Source: Pseudoalteromonas xiamenensis (GTDB lineage Bacteria; Pseudomonadota; Gammaproteobacteria; Enterobacterales; Alteromonadaceae). From it: 64,000 bases of DNA. Below are positions 27,619-36,829 of this stretch, in pieces; position 1 is the first letter of the stretch; the number at the start of each line of letters is the position of its first letter. The translations under genes and the position numbers were made by a program. The notes under the pieces were generated by a model. The model was not told the origin of the DNA, did not search any database, and was given only the letters and a program-made list of their open reading frames with translations. The DNA is taken from contig NZ_CP099917.1 in NCBI RefSeq assembly GCF_030994125.1, positions 310,001-374,000 on the forward strand, in the 5' to 3' direction.

Positions 27619-28394
27619 TAGCCATTCACCCAATTTGGTTTACGCTTTTCAAGGAAGGCGTTTACGCCTTCTTTTTGATCTTGCGTGTCGAATAATGTTA
27701 CGAATAATTCGCGCTCAAGTGGCAGTGCGCTGTCAATTGTACCTGTACGGCCTTTTTGGATTAACGTTTTGCACGCGCTCACCGCAACAGGGCTTTGCTC
27801 TTCTACTTTTTTTGCGAGTGCAATTGCCGCTTCAAGCGATTGACCCTTTTCGACGATTTCTTCAACCAGACCGATTTGAAGTGCTTTCTCTGCAGTTAAA
27901 CGTTCACCACACAGGATCATTCGTTTTGCCCAGCCCTCGCCAACTAACCAAGATAGATTTTGTGTACCACCCGCACATGGCAATAAACCCACTTTAGCTT
28001 CAGGTAGCGCCATTTGCGCTTGTACTTCAGCAATACGAATATCACAAGCTAGCGCCACTTCGAGACCTCCGCCCATTGCATAGCCATTGATAGCAGCAAT
28101 AGACACGCCACGGAACTGGCTTAATGTTTCGAATGCTTCACCGAAAATACGAGACATATCTGCAGCTACGCCTTTGTCACCGCTTGCAAATACATTAAGG
28201 TCAGCACCCGCAGAGAAGAATTTCTCGCCCTCACCCGTGATCACAAGTGAATAAATTTCTTTATCGGCGTTAAGCTCACGCACCATGTCGCGAAGACCAG
28301 CGAGCGTATCACGGGTCCATGTATTCGCTGGCGGGTTAGACATCGTTACGACCGCAGTATGGCCTTGTTTTTCTAATTTCAGTTGTGCTGTCAT
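27618..28394 (-). CDS. Enoyl-CoA hydratase (methacrylyl/tiglyl-CoA branch)
   Basis: 258 residues, crotonase fold. Both catalytic glutamates are present, in GYAMGGGLEVALACD and LPEAKVGLLPCAGGTQ, so it should hydrate a double bond. In context it acts on methacrylyl-CoA (valine) and 2-methylcrotonyl-CoA (isoleucine). It precedes the hydrolase gene, with which it overlaps by one base, and follows the dehydrogenase after 12 bp. Confidence 0.9.
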   Translation of the reverse strand: MTAQLKLEKQGHTAVVTMSNPPANTWTRDTLAGLRDMVRELNADKEIYSLVITGEGEKFFSAGADLNVFASGDKGVAADMSRIFGEAFETLSQFRGVSIAAINGYAMGGGLEVALACDIRIAEVQAQMALPEAKVGLLPCAGGTQNLSWLVGEGWAKRMILCGERLTAEKALQIGLVEEIVEKGQSLEAAIALAKKVEEQSPVAVSACKTLIQKGRTGTIDSALPLERELFVTLFDTQDQKEGVNAFLEKRKPNWVNG

Positions 28395-28406
28395 CGTTAA
28401 AACTCC

Positions 28407-29564
28407 TTATAAAACGCTTTGCGCGCCTTCTGCCAAAATACGACGGGCGATAATCACACGCATAATTTCATTTGTGCCTTCAAGAATTTGATGCACACGG
28501 ACGTCACGGAAATGACGCTCTAACGGGTATTCTTTGATATAGCCGTAGCCACCATGAATTTGCAGCGCTTCGTCACAGACTTTAAAACCAATGTCGGTAG
28601 CAAAACGCTTTGCCATCGCACAGTAAGTCGTTCTTTCCGCGTCTTTTTCGTCAAGTTTAAACGCAGCTAGTCGAACCATTTGTCTTGCAGCAACGAGTTC
28701 TGTATTCATATCCGCAACTTTAAACTGTAACGCTTGGAACGCCGCGAGTGGCTTACCGAACTGCTGACGCTCTTGCATATAACTTATTGCGGTATTGAGC
28801 GCTTGTTGCGCGGTGCCAATTGAGCACGTCGCGATATTGATGCGACCACCATCAAGGCCCATCATGGCGAACTTAAAACCTTCGCCTTCTTTGCCAAGCA
28901 AGTTATGCGCAGGAATACGTACGTTTTCAAATGTGATTAAGCGTGTAGGCTGCGCGTTCCAGCCCATCTTTTCTTCTGCTTTGCCGTATATCACACCTTC
29001 TGCGTTGGCAGGCACAACAAACGCTGAAATGCCACTTGGACCTTCTTCGCCTGTGCGCGCCATAACGACTAAGACCTCTGTTTCTCCCGCGCCAGAGATA
29101 AACATTTTCGAGCCGTTCAACACATACTCACCATTTTCGAAAACCGCTTTGGTCTTCAAGGACGCTGCGTCAGAACCAGAGCCAGGTTCTGTTAAACAAT
29201 AAGACGCCAACAGCTCACCCATCACGAGTTGGTCGATGTATTCTGCTTTCGTTTCTTCTGTTGCGAAGCTCGCTATCATCCACGTCGCCATGTTATGAAT
29301 TGTCAGCATTGCTGTCGTTGCAGTGCAACCCATGGCGAGATGTTCAAAAATAATACTTGAATCTAGACGTGATAGACCAAGACCACCCGCTTCTTCTGGC
29401 GTATAAAGGCCACAAAAGCCAAGTTCGCCCGCTTTTTTAATTACGTCTTTTGGAAAAATGTGTTCTTGATCCCATTTTGCTGCATTCGGTGCCAGTTCTG
29501 TCATGGCAAATTGATAAGCCGTTTCAGCAAATGCTTTTTGATCTTCGGTCATATTAAAGTTCAT
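28407..29564 (-). CDS. Acyl-CoA dehydrogenase, isobutyryl/2-methylbutyryl-CoA type
   Basis: An FAD enzyme that introduces the alpha-beta double bond. About 385 residues with the family signatures CLTEPGSGSDAASLKT, MFISGAGE and the C-terminal GGYGYIKEYPLERHFRDVRVHQILEGTNEIMR, where the Glu of LEGTNE is the usual catalytic base. It is closest in pattern to isobutyryl-CoA dehydrogenase. The start at 29564 (GAGGT just upstream) is preferred to 29588, which has no Shine-Dalgarno. It lies in the valine/isoleucine operon between mmsA and the hydratase. Confidence 0.9.
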   Translation of the reverse strand: MNFNMTEDQKAFAETAYQFAMTELAPNAAKWDQEHIFPKDVIKKAGELGFCGLYTPEEAGGLGLSRLDSSIIFEHLAMGCTATTAMLTIHNMATWMIASFATEETKAEYIDQLVMGELLASYCLTEPGSGSDAASLKTKAVFENGEYVLNGSKMFISGAGETEVLVVMARTGEEGPSGISAFVVPANAEGVIYGKAEEKMGWNAQPTRLITFENVRIPAHNLLGKEGEGFKFAMMGLDGGRINIATCSIGTAQQALNTAISYMQERQQFGKPLAAFQALQFKVADMNTELVAARQMVRLAAFKLDEKDAERTTYCAMAKRFATDIGFKVCDEALQIHGGYGYIKEYPLERHFRDVRVHQILEGTNEIMRVIIARRILAEGAQSVL

Positions 29565-29638
29565 ACGGACCTCTTCTTCTGTTGTCATTTAGCAACGTTT
29601 ACGCTGCCTAATAGTTATTTTCTCTTGTTTGAGTAGGT

Positions 29639-29662
29639 AAAGGGCAACGCGTGTTGCCCTTT
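29639..29662. terminator. Hairpin between mmsA and the acyl-CoA dehydrogenase gene
   Basis: AAAGGGCAAC (29639-29648) pairs perfectly with GTTGCCCTTT (29653-29662) around a 4-nt loop. It sits inside the operon and has only a short T tail on the minus strand, so it may be an attenuating or mRNA-processing structure. Confidence 0.6.
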
Positions 29663-29669
29663 AAACGTT

Positions 29670-31160
29670 TTAACGTAGATTGATGCTCATGTTAGGACCT
29701 GTCACCACTTCATCATCGAACCAACGTGATGTGATGGTTTTCGTTTCTGTGTAGAAACGAACACCTTGCTTACCATACGTATGTTGGTCGCCGTAGAATG
29801 AGTTTTTCCAACCCGTGAATGAGAAGAAGGGAAGAGGCACTGGAATTGGGATATTGATACCAACTTGACCTACTTCGATTTGCTGTTGGAATTTACGCGC
29901 TGCTGCGCCGCTTGCAGTAAATAGCGACGTACCGTTACCGTACGGGTTACGGTTTATCAGCGCAATAGCTTCATCTAACGTATCCACAAATACGCAGCTT
30001 AATACTGGACCAAAGATCTCTTCTTTATAGATTGCCATCTCTTCAGTTACATCGGTGAAAAGTGTTGGACCAACCCAATTACCAGATTCATAGCCTTCAA
30101 CGGTATAGTTAGAGCCATCAACAAGGCATGTAGCCCCTTCCTCTTTTCCACTTTGAATTAAAGATAGAATGCGCGCTTTTGCTTGAGGCGTAGTTTGTGG
30201 ACCATAAGCCGCTTCAGGATCATTCCAAATACCTGGACGAACGTTCTCAAAACCTTTCTTAATGTCTTCGACCCATTCTTTAGCGCTACCAACGAACACG
30301 GCAACTGAAATACCCATACAGCGTTGACCACCGGCACCAACTGAAGCTCCAACAAGGTTGTTGACCGTTTGAGCTTTTGACGCATCAGGCATAATCACCA
30401 TATGGTTTTTAGCGCCGACACACGCTTGTACACGTTTTTTATGTTGCGTACCTTTGCTGTAAATATAGTGACCGACATTACAAGAACCAACGAAAGACAC
30501 CGCTTTAATTTCTGGCGCTTCAAGTAATTGGTCTACTTGTGCTTTCGTACCATGAACAACTTGCAACACGCCTTTTGGTGCGCCTGCTTCTTCAAACAAT
30601 TCCACTAAACGCATTGGTGTTAACGGATCTTGTTCTGACGGTTTAAGTACGAAAGTGTTACCGCACACGATGGCCATCGGGAACATCCAAAGCGGTATCA
30701 TGGCAGGGAAGTTAAATGGCGTTATACCCGCGCACACGCCTAATGGTTGAGTATACGAATACGTATCGATATTACGCGCCACGTTCTCAACCGTTTCACC
30801 CATCATCATCGCAGGCGCGTTCGCTGCTTGTTCGACGACTTCAATACCACGCCAAACATCACCTTTCGCGTCTTCGAATGTTTTGCCGAGTTCGTGGCAG
30901 ATGATTGTCGCAATTTCCTCTTGGTGCTCTTTTAACAAAGCCGCGTATTTCATCATAATACGAGCACGCTCCGGCACTGGAACGTGACGCCATGTTTTAA
31001 ATGCCTCTTGAGCAGAATCAATTGCCGCTTTTACTTCCGCTTCTGTCGCACAAGGTACTTTTGCAAGAACTTCCTGATTTGCAGGGTTTACAACATCAAT
31101 CCATTGCTCAGATTGTGACTGTGTAAACTCACCGCCGATGTATAATGGTACGTGGTGCAT
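29670..31160 (-). CDS. mmsA: Methylmalonate-semialdehyde dehydrogenase (acylating)
   Basis: Converts methylmalonate semialdehyde to propionyl-CoA using CoA and NAD+, the final oxidative step of valine breakdown. About 496 residues of the aldehyde dehydrogenase family: [23 protein letters not shown], the nucleophile Cys281 in GGQRCMGIS, and [12 protein letters not shown] 31160 follows a strong GGGGAGGAG; a GTG two codons upstream is too close to that site. It is the second gene of the minus-strand operon, after the thiolase. Confidence 0.94.
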   Translation of the reverse strand: MHHVPLYIGGEFTQSQSEQWIDVVNPANQEVLAKVPCATEAEVKAAIDSAQEAFKTWRHVPVPERARIMMKYAALLKEHQEEIATIICHELGKTFEDAKGDVWRGIEVVEQAANAPAMMMGETVENVARNIDTYSYTQPLGVCAGITPFNFPAMIPLWMFPMAIVCGNTFVLKPSEQDPLTPMRLVELFEEAGAPKGVLQVVHGTKAQVDQLLEAPEIKAVSFVGSCNVGHYIYSKGTQHKKRVQACVGAKNHMVIMPDASKAQTVNNLVGASVGAGGQRCMGISVAVFVGSAKEWVEDIKKGFENVRPGIWNDPEAAYGPQTTPQAKARILSLIQSGKEEGATCLVDGSNYTVEGYESGNWVGPTLFTDVTEEMAIYKEEIFGPVLSCVFVDTLDEAIALINRNPYGNGTSLFTASGAAARKFQQQIEVGQVGINIPIPVPLPFFSFTGWKNSFYGDQHTYGKQGVRFYTETKTITSRWFDDEVVTGPNMSINLR

Positions 31161-31190
31161 GTGCACTCCTCCCCGGATAACTTGATGACA

Positions 31191-31224
31191 AAGCGCCGCG
31201 TAGTGTTGTTATAGTGCGGCGCTT
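31191..31224. repeat. GC-rich inverted repeat between thiolase and mmsA
   Basis: AAGCGCCGC (31191-31199) and GCGGCGCTT (31216-31224) are perfect complements with a 16-nt loop. No T-run follows on the minus strand, so partial termination or differential mRNA stability is possible. Confidence 0.55.
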
Positions 31225-31238
31225 GAAGATTGGTTTTT

Positions 31239-32417
31239 TTAGATTTCTACAGCCAGTGCAACGGCTTCACCACCGCCAATGCAAAGCGACGCAACGCCTT
31301 TTGAAAGTCCGCGATGGCGAAGCGCGTGAATGAGAGTGACAAGAATTCGTGCACCACTTGCGCCGATTGGATGACCCAACGCACAAGCTCCACCATTAAC
31401 GTTCACTTTGTTTGCATCGAGCTTCATTTCGCTAATTGCCAGCATCGTCACCATTGCAAACGCTTCATTAATTTCCCAAAGGTCGACGTCGCCTGTCGTC
31501 CATCCTGCTTTCTCAAGTACCTTTTCCATCGCACCTACCGGTGCAATGGTAAACTCAGCTGGAGCTTGAGAATGCGTTGCGTGTGAAACGATTTTACAAA
31601 GCGGTGTTAAGCCGTGCTTTTTGGCTTCAGATTCGCTCATCAGGATAAGTGCTGCTGCACCGTCTGAAATTGATGAAGAGTTTGCCGCAGTAATTGTACC
31701 GTCTTTTTTGAACGCTGGACGTAATGAAGGGATTTTGTCTGGACGCGCATTACCAGGTTGCTCGTCCGTATCAACCACCACTTCGCCTTTGCGTGTCTGA
31801 AGTGAAACAGGTGTTACTTCGTTTTTAAATGCACCTGTTTCAATCGCTGAATTTGCTTTCGTTAATGAACTAAGCGCAAATTCGTCCATAGTTTCGCGAG
31901 TAATACCATATTGGAATGCAGTGTCTTGCGCAAAACAACCCATGGCTTTATTGTCGTAAGCGTCTTCTAAACCATCAGCCATCATATGGTCTTTAATTTC
32001 ACCATGGCCCATTCGGAAACCGCCACGCGCCTTTGGAAGAAAGTACGGCGCATTTGACATGCTTTCCATCCCGCCAGCTACCGCACTGTTAATCGAACCT
32101 GCTTTAATCAAGTCATGCGCCAACATAGCCGCTTTTAAGCCTGAACCACACACTTTATTGATAGTAGTTGCGCCCGTTGAGCGAGCAAGACCTGCGTGCA
32201 ACATGGCTTGACGCGCTGGCGCTTGGCCTAGTCCTGCGGGCAACACACAACCCATGATGACTTCATCGATTGCATCGTTAGCAAGACCAGTTTCAGCAAG
32301 GACACTCTTAATCGCCGTAGCACCTAAATCAGTTGCTGACGCATCAGTTAATGCCCCCATGAAACCACCCATAGGGGTACGTTTTGCGGCTACAATCACT
32401 ACAGTTTCGTTACTCAT
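31239..32417 (-). CDS. Acetyl-CoA acetyltransferase (thiolase)
   Basis: 392 residues, thiolase II family: nucleophile Cys90 in INKVCGSGLKA, the histidine in GGACALGHPIGASGAR and the second cysteine in SLCIGGGEAVAL. It probably splits 2-methylacetoacetyl-CoA from isoleucine into acetyl-CoA and propionyl-CoA, and can split acetoacetyl-CoA made by the CoA-transferase at 39.8-41.2 kb. It is first in the minus-strand operon, preceded by AGGAG, and divergent from liuR. Confidence 0.92.
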   Translation of the reverse strand: MSNETVVIVAAKRTPMGGFMGALTDASATDLGATAIKSVLAETGLANDAIDEVIMGCVLPAGLGQAPARQAMLHAGLARSTGATTINKVCGSGLKAAMLAHDLIKAGSINSAVAGGMESMSNAPYFLPKARGGFRMGHGEIKDHMMADGLEDAYDNKAMGCFAQDTAFQYGITRETMDEFALSSLTKANSAIETGAFKNEVTPVSLQTRKGEVVVDTDEQPGNARPDKIPSLRPAFKKDGTITAANSSSISDGAAALILMSESEAKKHGLTPLCKIVSHATHSQAPAEFTIAPVGAMEKVLEKAGWTTGDVDLWEINEAFAMVTMLAISEMKLDANKVNVNGGACALGHPIGASGARILVTLIHALRHRGLSKGVASLCIGGGEAVALAVEI

Positions 32418-32579
32418 TGTTATCTCCTGTTCAACAATTTATGTTTTTCACTCGCTTTTCCTTTACTTACATACTGCTAAGTAGTTGAATAGAGACTAGC
32501 AGTTTGATATTGCAAGTTCGTGGCGAAAAACACATTGTTGCGAATCACTTACGCTTTAGATATTTTGAGCATACCTAAT

Positions 32580-32603
32580 ATTTACGTTTACGCCAACGTA
32601 AAT
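32580..32603. promoter_or_regulatory. LiuR-like operator, perfect 8-bp dyad
   Basis: ATTTACGT (32580-32587) and ACGTAAAT (32596-32603) are perfect inverted arms with an 8-nt spacer, and share TTTACG/CGTAAA with the site next to liuR. The position 163 bp upstream of the thiolase start fits control of the minus-strand operon by the MerR-family LiuR. The rest of the 395-bp gap (32418-32812) shows nothing else I can name. Confidence 0.6.
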
Positions 32604-32746
32604 CTAAAATCAACAAAATCGTGGTGCATTAAAGTGTAAACTTTGCTTGCCCTTTTATGTCAGATTTTCCAGACACAGCTTGGGTTTGAACCACACTTTG
32701 CTGTTTAAAACTTCTCTCAATGCCGACCAAAGTATTAATTACACCC

Positions 32747-32780
32747 TTTACTTTACCTTTACGTAAACTTCACTTATATT
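32747..32780 (+). promoter_or_regulatory. LiuR-like operator and promoter of liuR-liuABCDE
   Basis: TTTACGTAAA (32758-32767) is a perfect palindrome set between TTTACC (32752-32757) and TATATT (32775-32780), i.e. inside a 17-bp promoter spacer, where MerR-family regulators bind. TTTAC occurs three times in a row just here. liuR starts 32 bp downstream. Confidence 0.6.
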
Positions 32781-32812
32781 GGTCCTATCAGTAGTAAAGG
32801 TGCAACTCGAAA

Positions 32813-33208
32813 ATGAAGCAAGACTTAAACGAACCAACATATTCAATCAGTGATCTCGCGAAAGAATTTGACATTACAACCCGCAGTATTCGTTTTTACG
32901 AAGACCAAGGTTTGCTGTCTCCGGTAAGACACGGACAAACACGCATCTATTCAAAACGCGACAAAGTACGTTTGAAGCTTATTTTACGTGGTAAACGTTT
33001 AGGATTTTCACTAGCCGAAACGGGGCGTTTATTTGAGTTGTACGATGCAGATAAAAGTAGCGCGAAACAACTTCGCACGATGCTGGACCTAATTGAGCAA
33101 AAGAAAGCCGATTTAACACAGCAGATGGATGATATTAAAGTGGTATTGATGGAATTGGTGACGGCTGAACGCCGCTGCCGCGATACCTTAAAGAATGTAG
33201 AAAAATAA
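32813..33208 (+). CDS. liuR: MerR-family regulator LiuR
   Basis: 131 residues: an N-terminal MerR winged helix (TYSISDLAKEFDITTRSIRFYEDQGLLSPVRHGQTRIYSKRD) and a C-terminal coiled coil (LIEQKKADLTQQMDDIKVVLMELV). The missing metal-binding cysteines and the position directly before liuA identify it as LiuR, known from comparative genomics as regulator of branched-chain amino-acid catabolism in proteobacteria. liuA starts 24 bp after its stop, so it is probably autoregulated with the operon. Confidence 0.9.
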   Translation: MKQDLNEPTYSISDLAKEFDITTRSIRFYEDQGLLSPVRHGQTRIYSKRDKVRLKLILRGKRLGFSLAETGRLFELYDADKSSAKQLRTMLDLIEQKKADLTQQMDDIKVVLMELVTAERRCRDTLKNVEK

Positions 33209-33232
33209 CCTCTCACACAGGATAGAGCACAG

Positions 33233-34408
33233 ATGAGTACCGTATCATTATTCAAAGAGTTAAATTTTGGTTTAGGCGAAACAGCAGATATGATCCGCGA
33301 CCATGTAAATGAGTTTGCGAGCAATGAAATTGCGCCTATTGCTGAAAAAACCGACCACGAGAATGCTTTCCCAAATCACATGTGGCCAAAATTCGGTGAG
33401 ATGGGTTTACTTGGTATCACCGTAGCTGAAGAGTTCGGTGGTTCAGGACTTGGCTATTTAGAACACGTTATCGCCATGGAAGAAATAAGCCGTGCGAGTG
33501 CATCTATTGGTTTAAGTTACGGTGCGCATTCAAACCTGTGTGTTAACCAAATTAACCGTAATGGTAATCAAGTTCAAAAAGAGAAATACCTGCCAAAACT
33601 GATTAGCGGCGAGCACATTGGCGCGCTTGCAATGAGTGAACCTAACGCAGGTTCTGATGTTGTCTCTATGAAGTTGAAAGCTGAAAAGCAAGGCGACAAA
33701 TACATTCTTAACGGCAATAAAATGTGGATCACTAATGGTCCAGATGCCGATGTTTTTGTTATTTATGCAAAGACCGACATTAACGCAGGTCCTAAAGGTA
33801 TCACCGCTTTCATCGTAGAACGAGATTTCCCTGGCTTCTCAACAGCACAGAAATTAGACAAGCTCGGTATGCGCGGTTCAAACACGTGTGAACTTGTCTT
33901 CGAGAATTGTGAGGTGCCTGCAGAAAACATTCTTGGCAACTTAAACGAAGGCGTTAAAGTGCTTATGAGTGGTCTTGACTACGAACGAGTCGTACTTGCT
34001 GGTGGCCCTCTTGGGATCATGCAGGCGTGTATGGATGTCGTTGTACCTTACATCCATGAGCGTAAACAATTCAATCAGTCTATCGGTGAATTCCAACTTA
34101 TTCAGGGCAAAATCGCGGACATGTACACCCAAATGAATGCGGCGCGTTCGTACGTTTATACCGTAGCGAAATCTTGCGACCGTGGTGAAACTACGCGTAA
34201 AGATGCTGCAGGTGCAATCCTTTATGCCGCAGAGCTTGCAACGAAAATGGCGCTTGATGCGATTCAAATACTCGGTGGCAACGGCTACATCAACGAATAC
34301 GCCACGGGTCGCCTACTTCGTGATGCTAAACTTTACGAGATTGGCGCGGGTACATCAGAAATTCGCCGCATGCTAATTGGTCGTGAGCTATTTAACGAAA
34401 GTCGCTAA
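33233..34408 (+). CDS. liuA: Isovaleryl-CoA dehydrogenase
   Basis: First step of isovaleryl-CoA degradation, to 3-methylcrotonyl-CoA; FAD enzyme, electrons to ETF. 391 residues with [38 protein letters not shown] and [40 protein letters not shown]. The catalytic base appears as Glu251 in [15 protein letters not shown], the helix-G position distinctive of isovaleryl-CoA dehydrogenase (human Glu254), while the usual C-terminal Glu is replaced (GAGTSE). Start ATG 33233. Confidence 0.95.
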   Translation: MSTVSLFKELNFGLGETADMIRDHVNEFASNEIAPIAEKTDHENAFPNHMWPKFGEMGLLGITVAEEFGGSGLGYLEHVIAMEEISRASASIGLSYGAHSNLCVNQINRNGNQVQKEKYLPKLISGEHIGALAMSEPNAGSDVVSMKLKAEKQGDKYILNGNKMWITNGPDADVFVIYAKTDINAGPKGITAFIVERDFPGFSTAQKLDKLGMRGSNTCELVFENCEVPAENILGNLNEGVKVLMSGLDYERVVLAGGPLGIMQACMDVVVPYIHERKQFNQSIGEFQLIQGKIADMYTQMNAARSYVYTVAKSCDRGETTRKDAAGAILYAAELATKMALDAIQILGGNGYINEYATGRLLRDAKLYEIGAGTSEIRRMLIGRELFNESR

Positions 34409-34417
34409 GGATTAGCC

Positions 34418-36025
34418 ATGACGGTATTGAATTCTTCGGTCAACATTCATGACCCGATATTTAAAGAAAAAGAAAATGCGATGGCAGCCCTTGTGGCTGA
34501 CCTTCGCGACAAGGTTTCAACGTTAGCGCAAGGTGGTGGTGAAGAACTCATTGCTCGCCATGAAAGCCGTGGAAAACTCTTCGTTCGAGACCGAATTGAA
34601 ACACTACTCGACGAAGGCTCGCCTTTTTTAGAAATTGGCCAATTCGCTGCATTTGGTGTTTATGAGCAAGACATTCCTTGTGCCGGAGTTGTTGCCGGTA
34701 TAGGCCGCGTTAAAGGCGTTGAGTGTATGATAGTCGCCAACGACGCAACGGTTAAAGGCGGCACTTATTTCCCTATCACGGTCAAAAAACACCTCCGAGC
34801 ACAAGAAATCGCGGAACGCTGTCACTTACCTTGTATTTACCTAGTGGATTCAGGCGGCGCTAACCTACCAGAGCAAGATGAGGTTTTCCCTGACAAACTG
34901 CATTTTGGCCGTATTTTCTATAATCAAGCACGCATGTCTGCCAAAGGCATTCCACAAATTGCGGTCGTTATGGGTTTATGTACGGCCGGTGGTGCGTATG
35001 TACCAGCGATGGCTGATGAAAGTATTATCGTAAAAAATCAAGGTACTATTTTCCTCGCAGGCCCCCCTCTTGTAAAAGCCGCTACGGGTGAAGAAGTGAG
35101 TGCAGAGGATTTAGGTGGCGCAGACGTACACTGCAAAGTTTCTGGCGTTGCTGACCATTACGCAGAGAATGACGCCCATGCACTTTCTATCGCACGTCAA
35201 TGTATTTCTCGGTTAAACCATGTTCGCCCTACTTCGGCAATTCTAAAAGAAGTAAAAGCACCAAGATACGACATTCGTGAAATCTATGGCATTGTTGGAA
35301 CGGACCTTAAAAAACCATTCGACGTACGCGAAGTCATTGCACGTATTGTCGATGATTCGCAATTTGATGAATTTAAGCGTTTCTTCGGAGAAACACTCGT
35401 AACTGGTTTTGCTGAAATATACGGACACCCGGTCGGTATTGTCGCGAACAATGGCATACTGTTCTCCGAATCTGCACAAAAAGGTGCTCATTTCATCGAA
35501 CTGTGTACACAGCGTAATATTCCGCTCATTTTCTTACAGAACATCACCGGCTTTATGGTAGGACAGAAGTACGAAGCTGAAGGTATTGCAAAACACGGGG
35601 CTAAGATGGTTACTGCTGTTTCTTGTGCCGATGTTCCTAAGTTTACTGTACTTATTGGGGGCTCTTACGGCGCTGGTAATTATGGCATGTGTGGTCGAGC
35701 TTATGAACCAACCATGATGTGGATGTGGCCAAATGCGCGTATTTCGGTCATGGGTGGAGAACAAGCCGCTGGCGTCTTGACACAAGTACGGCAGGACGGT
35801 CTGGCACGTAAGGGCCAAGCAATGAATGAAACTGAAGTCGCTGAATTTAAAAAGCCGATTATCGAACAGTATGAGCGTCAAGGTCACCCTTACTACGCAA
35901 GCGCTCGCCTTTGGGATGACGGTATTATCGACCCAGCAGACACACGTACCGTGCTTGGACTTGCACTTGAGGCTGCTTCGAATGCGCCTAAGCGAGAGTC
36001 TAAGTTTGGCGTTTTCCGAATGTAA
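34418..36025 (+). CDS. liuB: Methylcrotonyl-CoA carboxylase, carboxyltransferase subunit
   Basis: Transfers the carboxyl group from carboxybiotin to 3-methylcrotonyl-CoA, giving 3-methylglutaconyl-CoA. 535 residues, the standard size for the beta subunit, with the two crotonase-like halves: [58 protein letters not shown] and later [46 protein letters not shown]. Works with LiuD. It follows liuA after 9 bp. Confidence 0.95.
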   Translation: MTVLNSSVNIHDPIFKEKENAMAALVADLRDKVSTLAQGGGEELIARHESRGKLFVRDRIETLLDEGSPFLEIGQFAAFGVYEQDIPCAGVVAGIGRVKGVECMIVANDATVKGGTYFPITVKKHLRAQEIAERCHLPCIYLVDSGGANLPEQDEVFPDKLHFGRIFYNQARMSAKGIPQIAVVMGLCTAGGAYVPAMADESIIVKNQGTIFLAGPPLVKAATGEEVSAEDLGGADVHCKVSGVADHYAENDAHALSIARQCISRLNHVRPTSAILKEVKAPRYDIREIYGIVGTDLKKPFDVREVIARIVDDSQFDEFKRFFGETLVTGFAEIYGHPVGIVANNGILFSESAQKGAHFIELCTQRNIPLIFLQNITGFMVGQKYEAEGIAKHGAKMVTAVSCADVPKFTVLIGGSYGAGNYGMCGRAYEPTMMWMWPNARISVMGGEQAAGVLTQVRQDGLARKGQAMNETEVAEFKKPIIEQYERQGHPYYASARLWDDGIIDPADTRTVLGLALEAASNAPKRESKFGVFRM

Positions 36026-36036
36026 GGATGCATGGT

Positions 36037-36819
36037 ATGTCAGTTACATTAACCATTACAAAAAACAAAGTGGCGATTTTATTGCTAAGTCGCCCCGAAA
36101 AACACAACGCTTTTAACAGCGAAGTGATTGCCGAACTTATTAAAAATATCGAATACGCAAGCACCTTAGACGTTCGCGCATTGGTTTTCAAAACCGAAGG
36201 AAAGCATTTCTCAGCAGGCGCGGACCTCGCTTGGATGAAGTCCATGGCAGACAATAACTACGATGAAAACGTAGCAGACTCTATGGAGCTCGCGCGCTTA
36301 ATGAATGTACTCGCCAACTGCCCACATCCAACCGTGTGTTTAGTGCAAGGTGCGGCATTTGGTGGCGCACTTGGTTTAATCGCCTGTTGTGATATTGCGG
36401 TAGCGACACCTGATGCAAAATTCTGTCTGAGCGAAGTAAAGCTCGGCCTAATTCCTGCGGTAATTAGCCCTTATGTGATTCGCGCAATCGGTGAGCGACA
36501 GGCTCGTCGCTATTTTTTAACTGCCGAAGTTTTCGACTCGGAGCAGGCCCTTTCAATGGGATTGCTGCACGCTATCAGCGAAGATTTGTCACTAAGTCAA
36601 GCACACTTCATTGACACAATTCTGCATAACGGACCGATGGCGGTGAAAAACGCCAAGTCGCTAATCAACGAAGTGGCTGGCATTGCTATCGATGACTCGT
36701 TAATTCGTCATACTGCAAAACGTATTGCTGAAATTCGCGTCAGTGCTGAAGGTCAAGAAGGTTTGAGTGCCTTTTTTGAAAAACGAAAACCAACTTGGCA
36801 ACACGACGCTGAGCAGTAA
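36037..36819 (+). CDS. liuC: Methylglutaconyl-CoA hydratase
   Basis: Hydrates 3-methylglutaconyl-CoA to HMG-CoA. 260 residues, crotonase fold: HFSAGADLAWMK, GAAFGGALGLIACCDIAVATPDAKFCLSEVKLGLIPAVISPYV. The first crotonase glutamate is replaced (GGALGL) and only the second is present (LSEVKLG), as is usual for LiuC/AUH-type enzymes. The ATG at 36037 has AAGGA 8 bp upstream; the ATG at 36028 overlaps that site, so the later start is chosen. Confidence 0.92.
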   Translation: MSVTLTITKNKVAILLLSRPEKHNAFNSEVIAELIKNIEYASTLDVRALVFKTEGKHFSAGADLAWMKSMADNNYDENVADSMELARLMNVLANCPHPTVCLVQGAAFGGALGLIACCDIAVATPDAKFCLSEVKLGLIPAVISPYVIRAIGERQARRYFLTAEVFDSEQALSMGLLHAISEDLSLSQAHFIDTILHNGPMAVKNAKSLINEVAGIAIDDSLIRHTAKRIAEIRVSAEGQEGLSAFFEKRKPTWQHDAEQ

Positions 36820-36829
36820 GGAAATCGGT

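Noticed and set aside
27503..27997. 164-residue plus-strand open frame across two crotonase genes
   Set aside because: It is antisense to two clearly conserved genes and its translation looks like no protein family.
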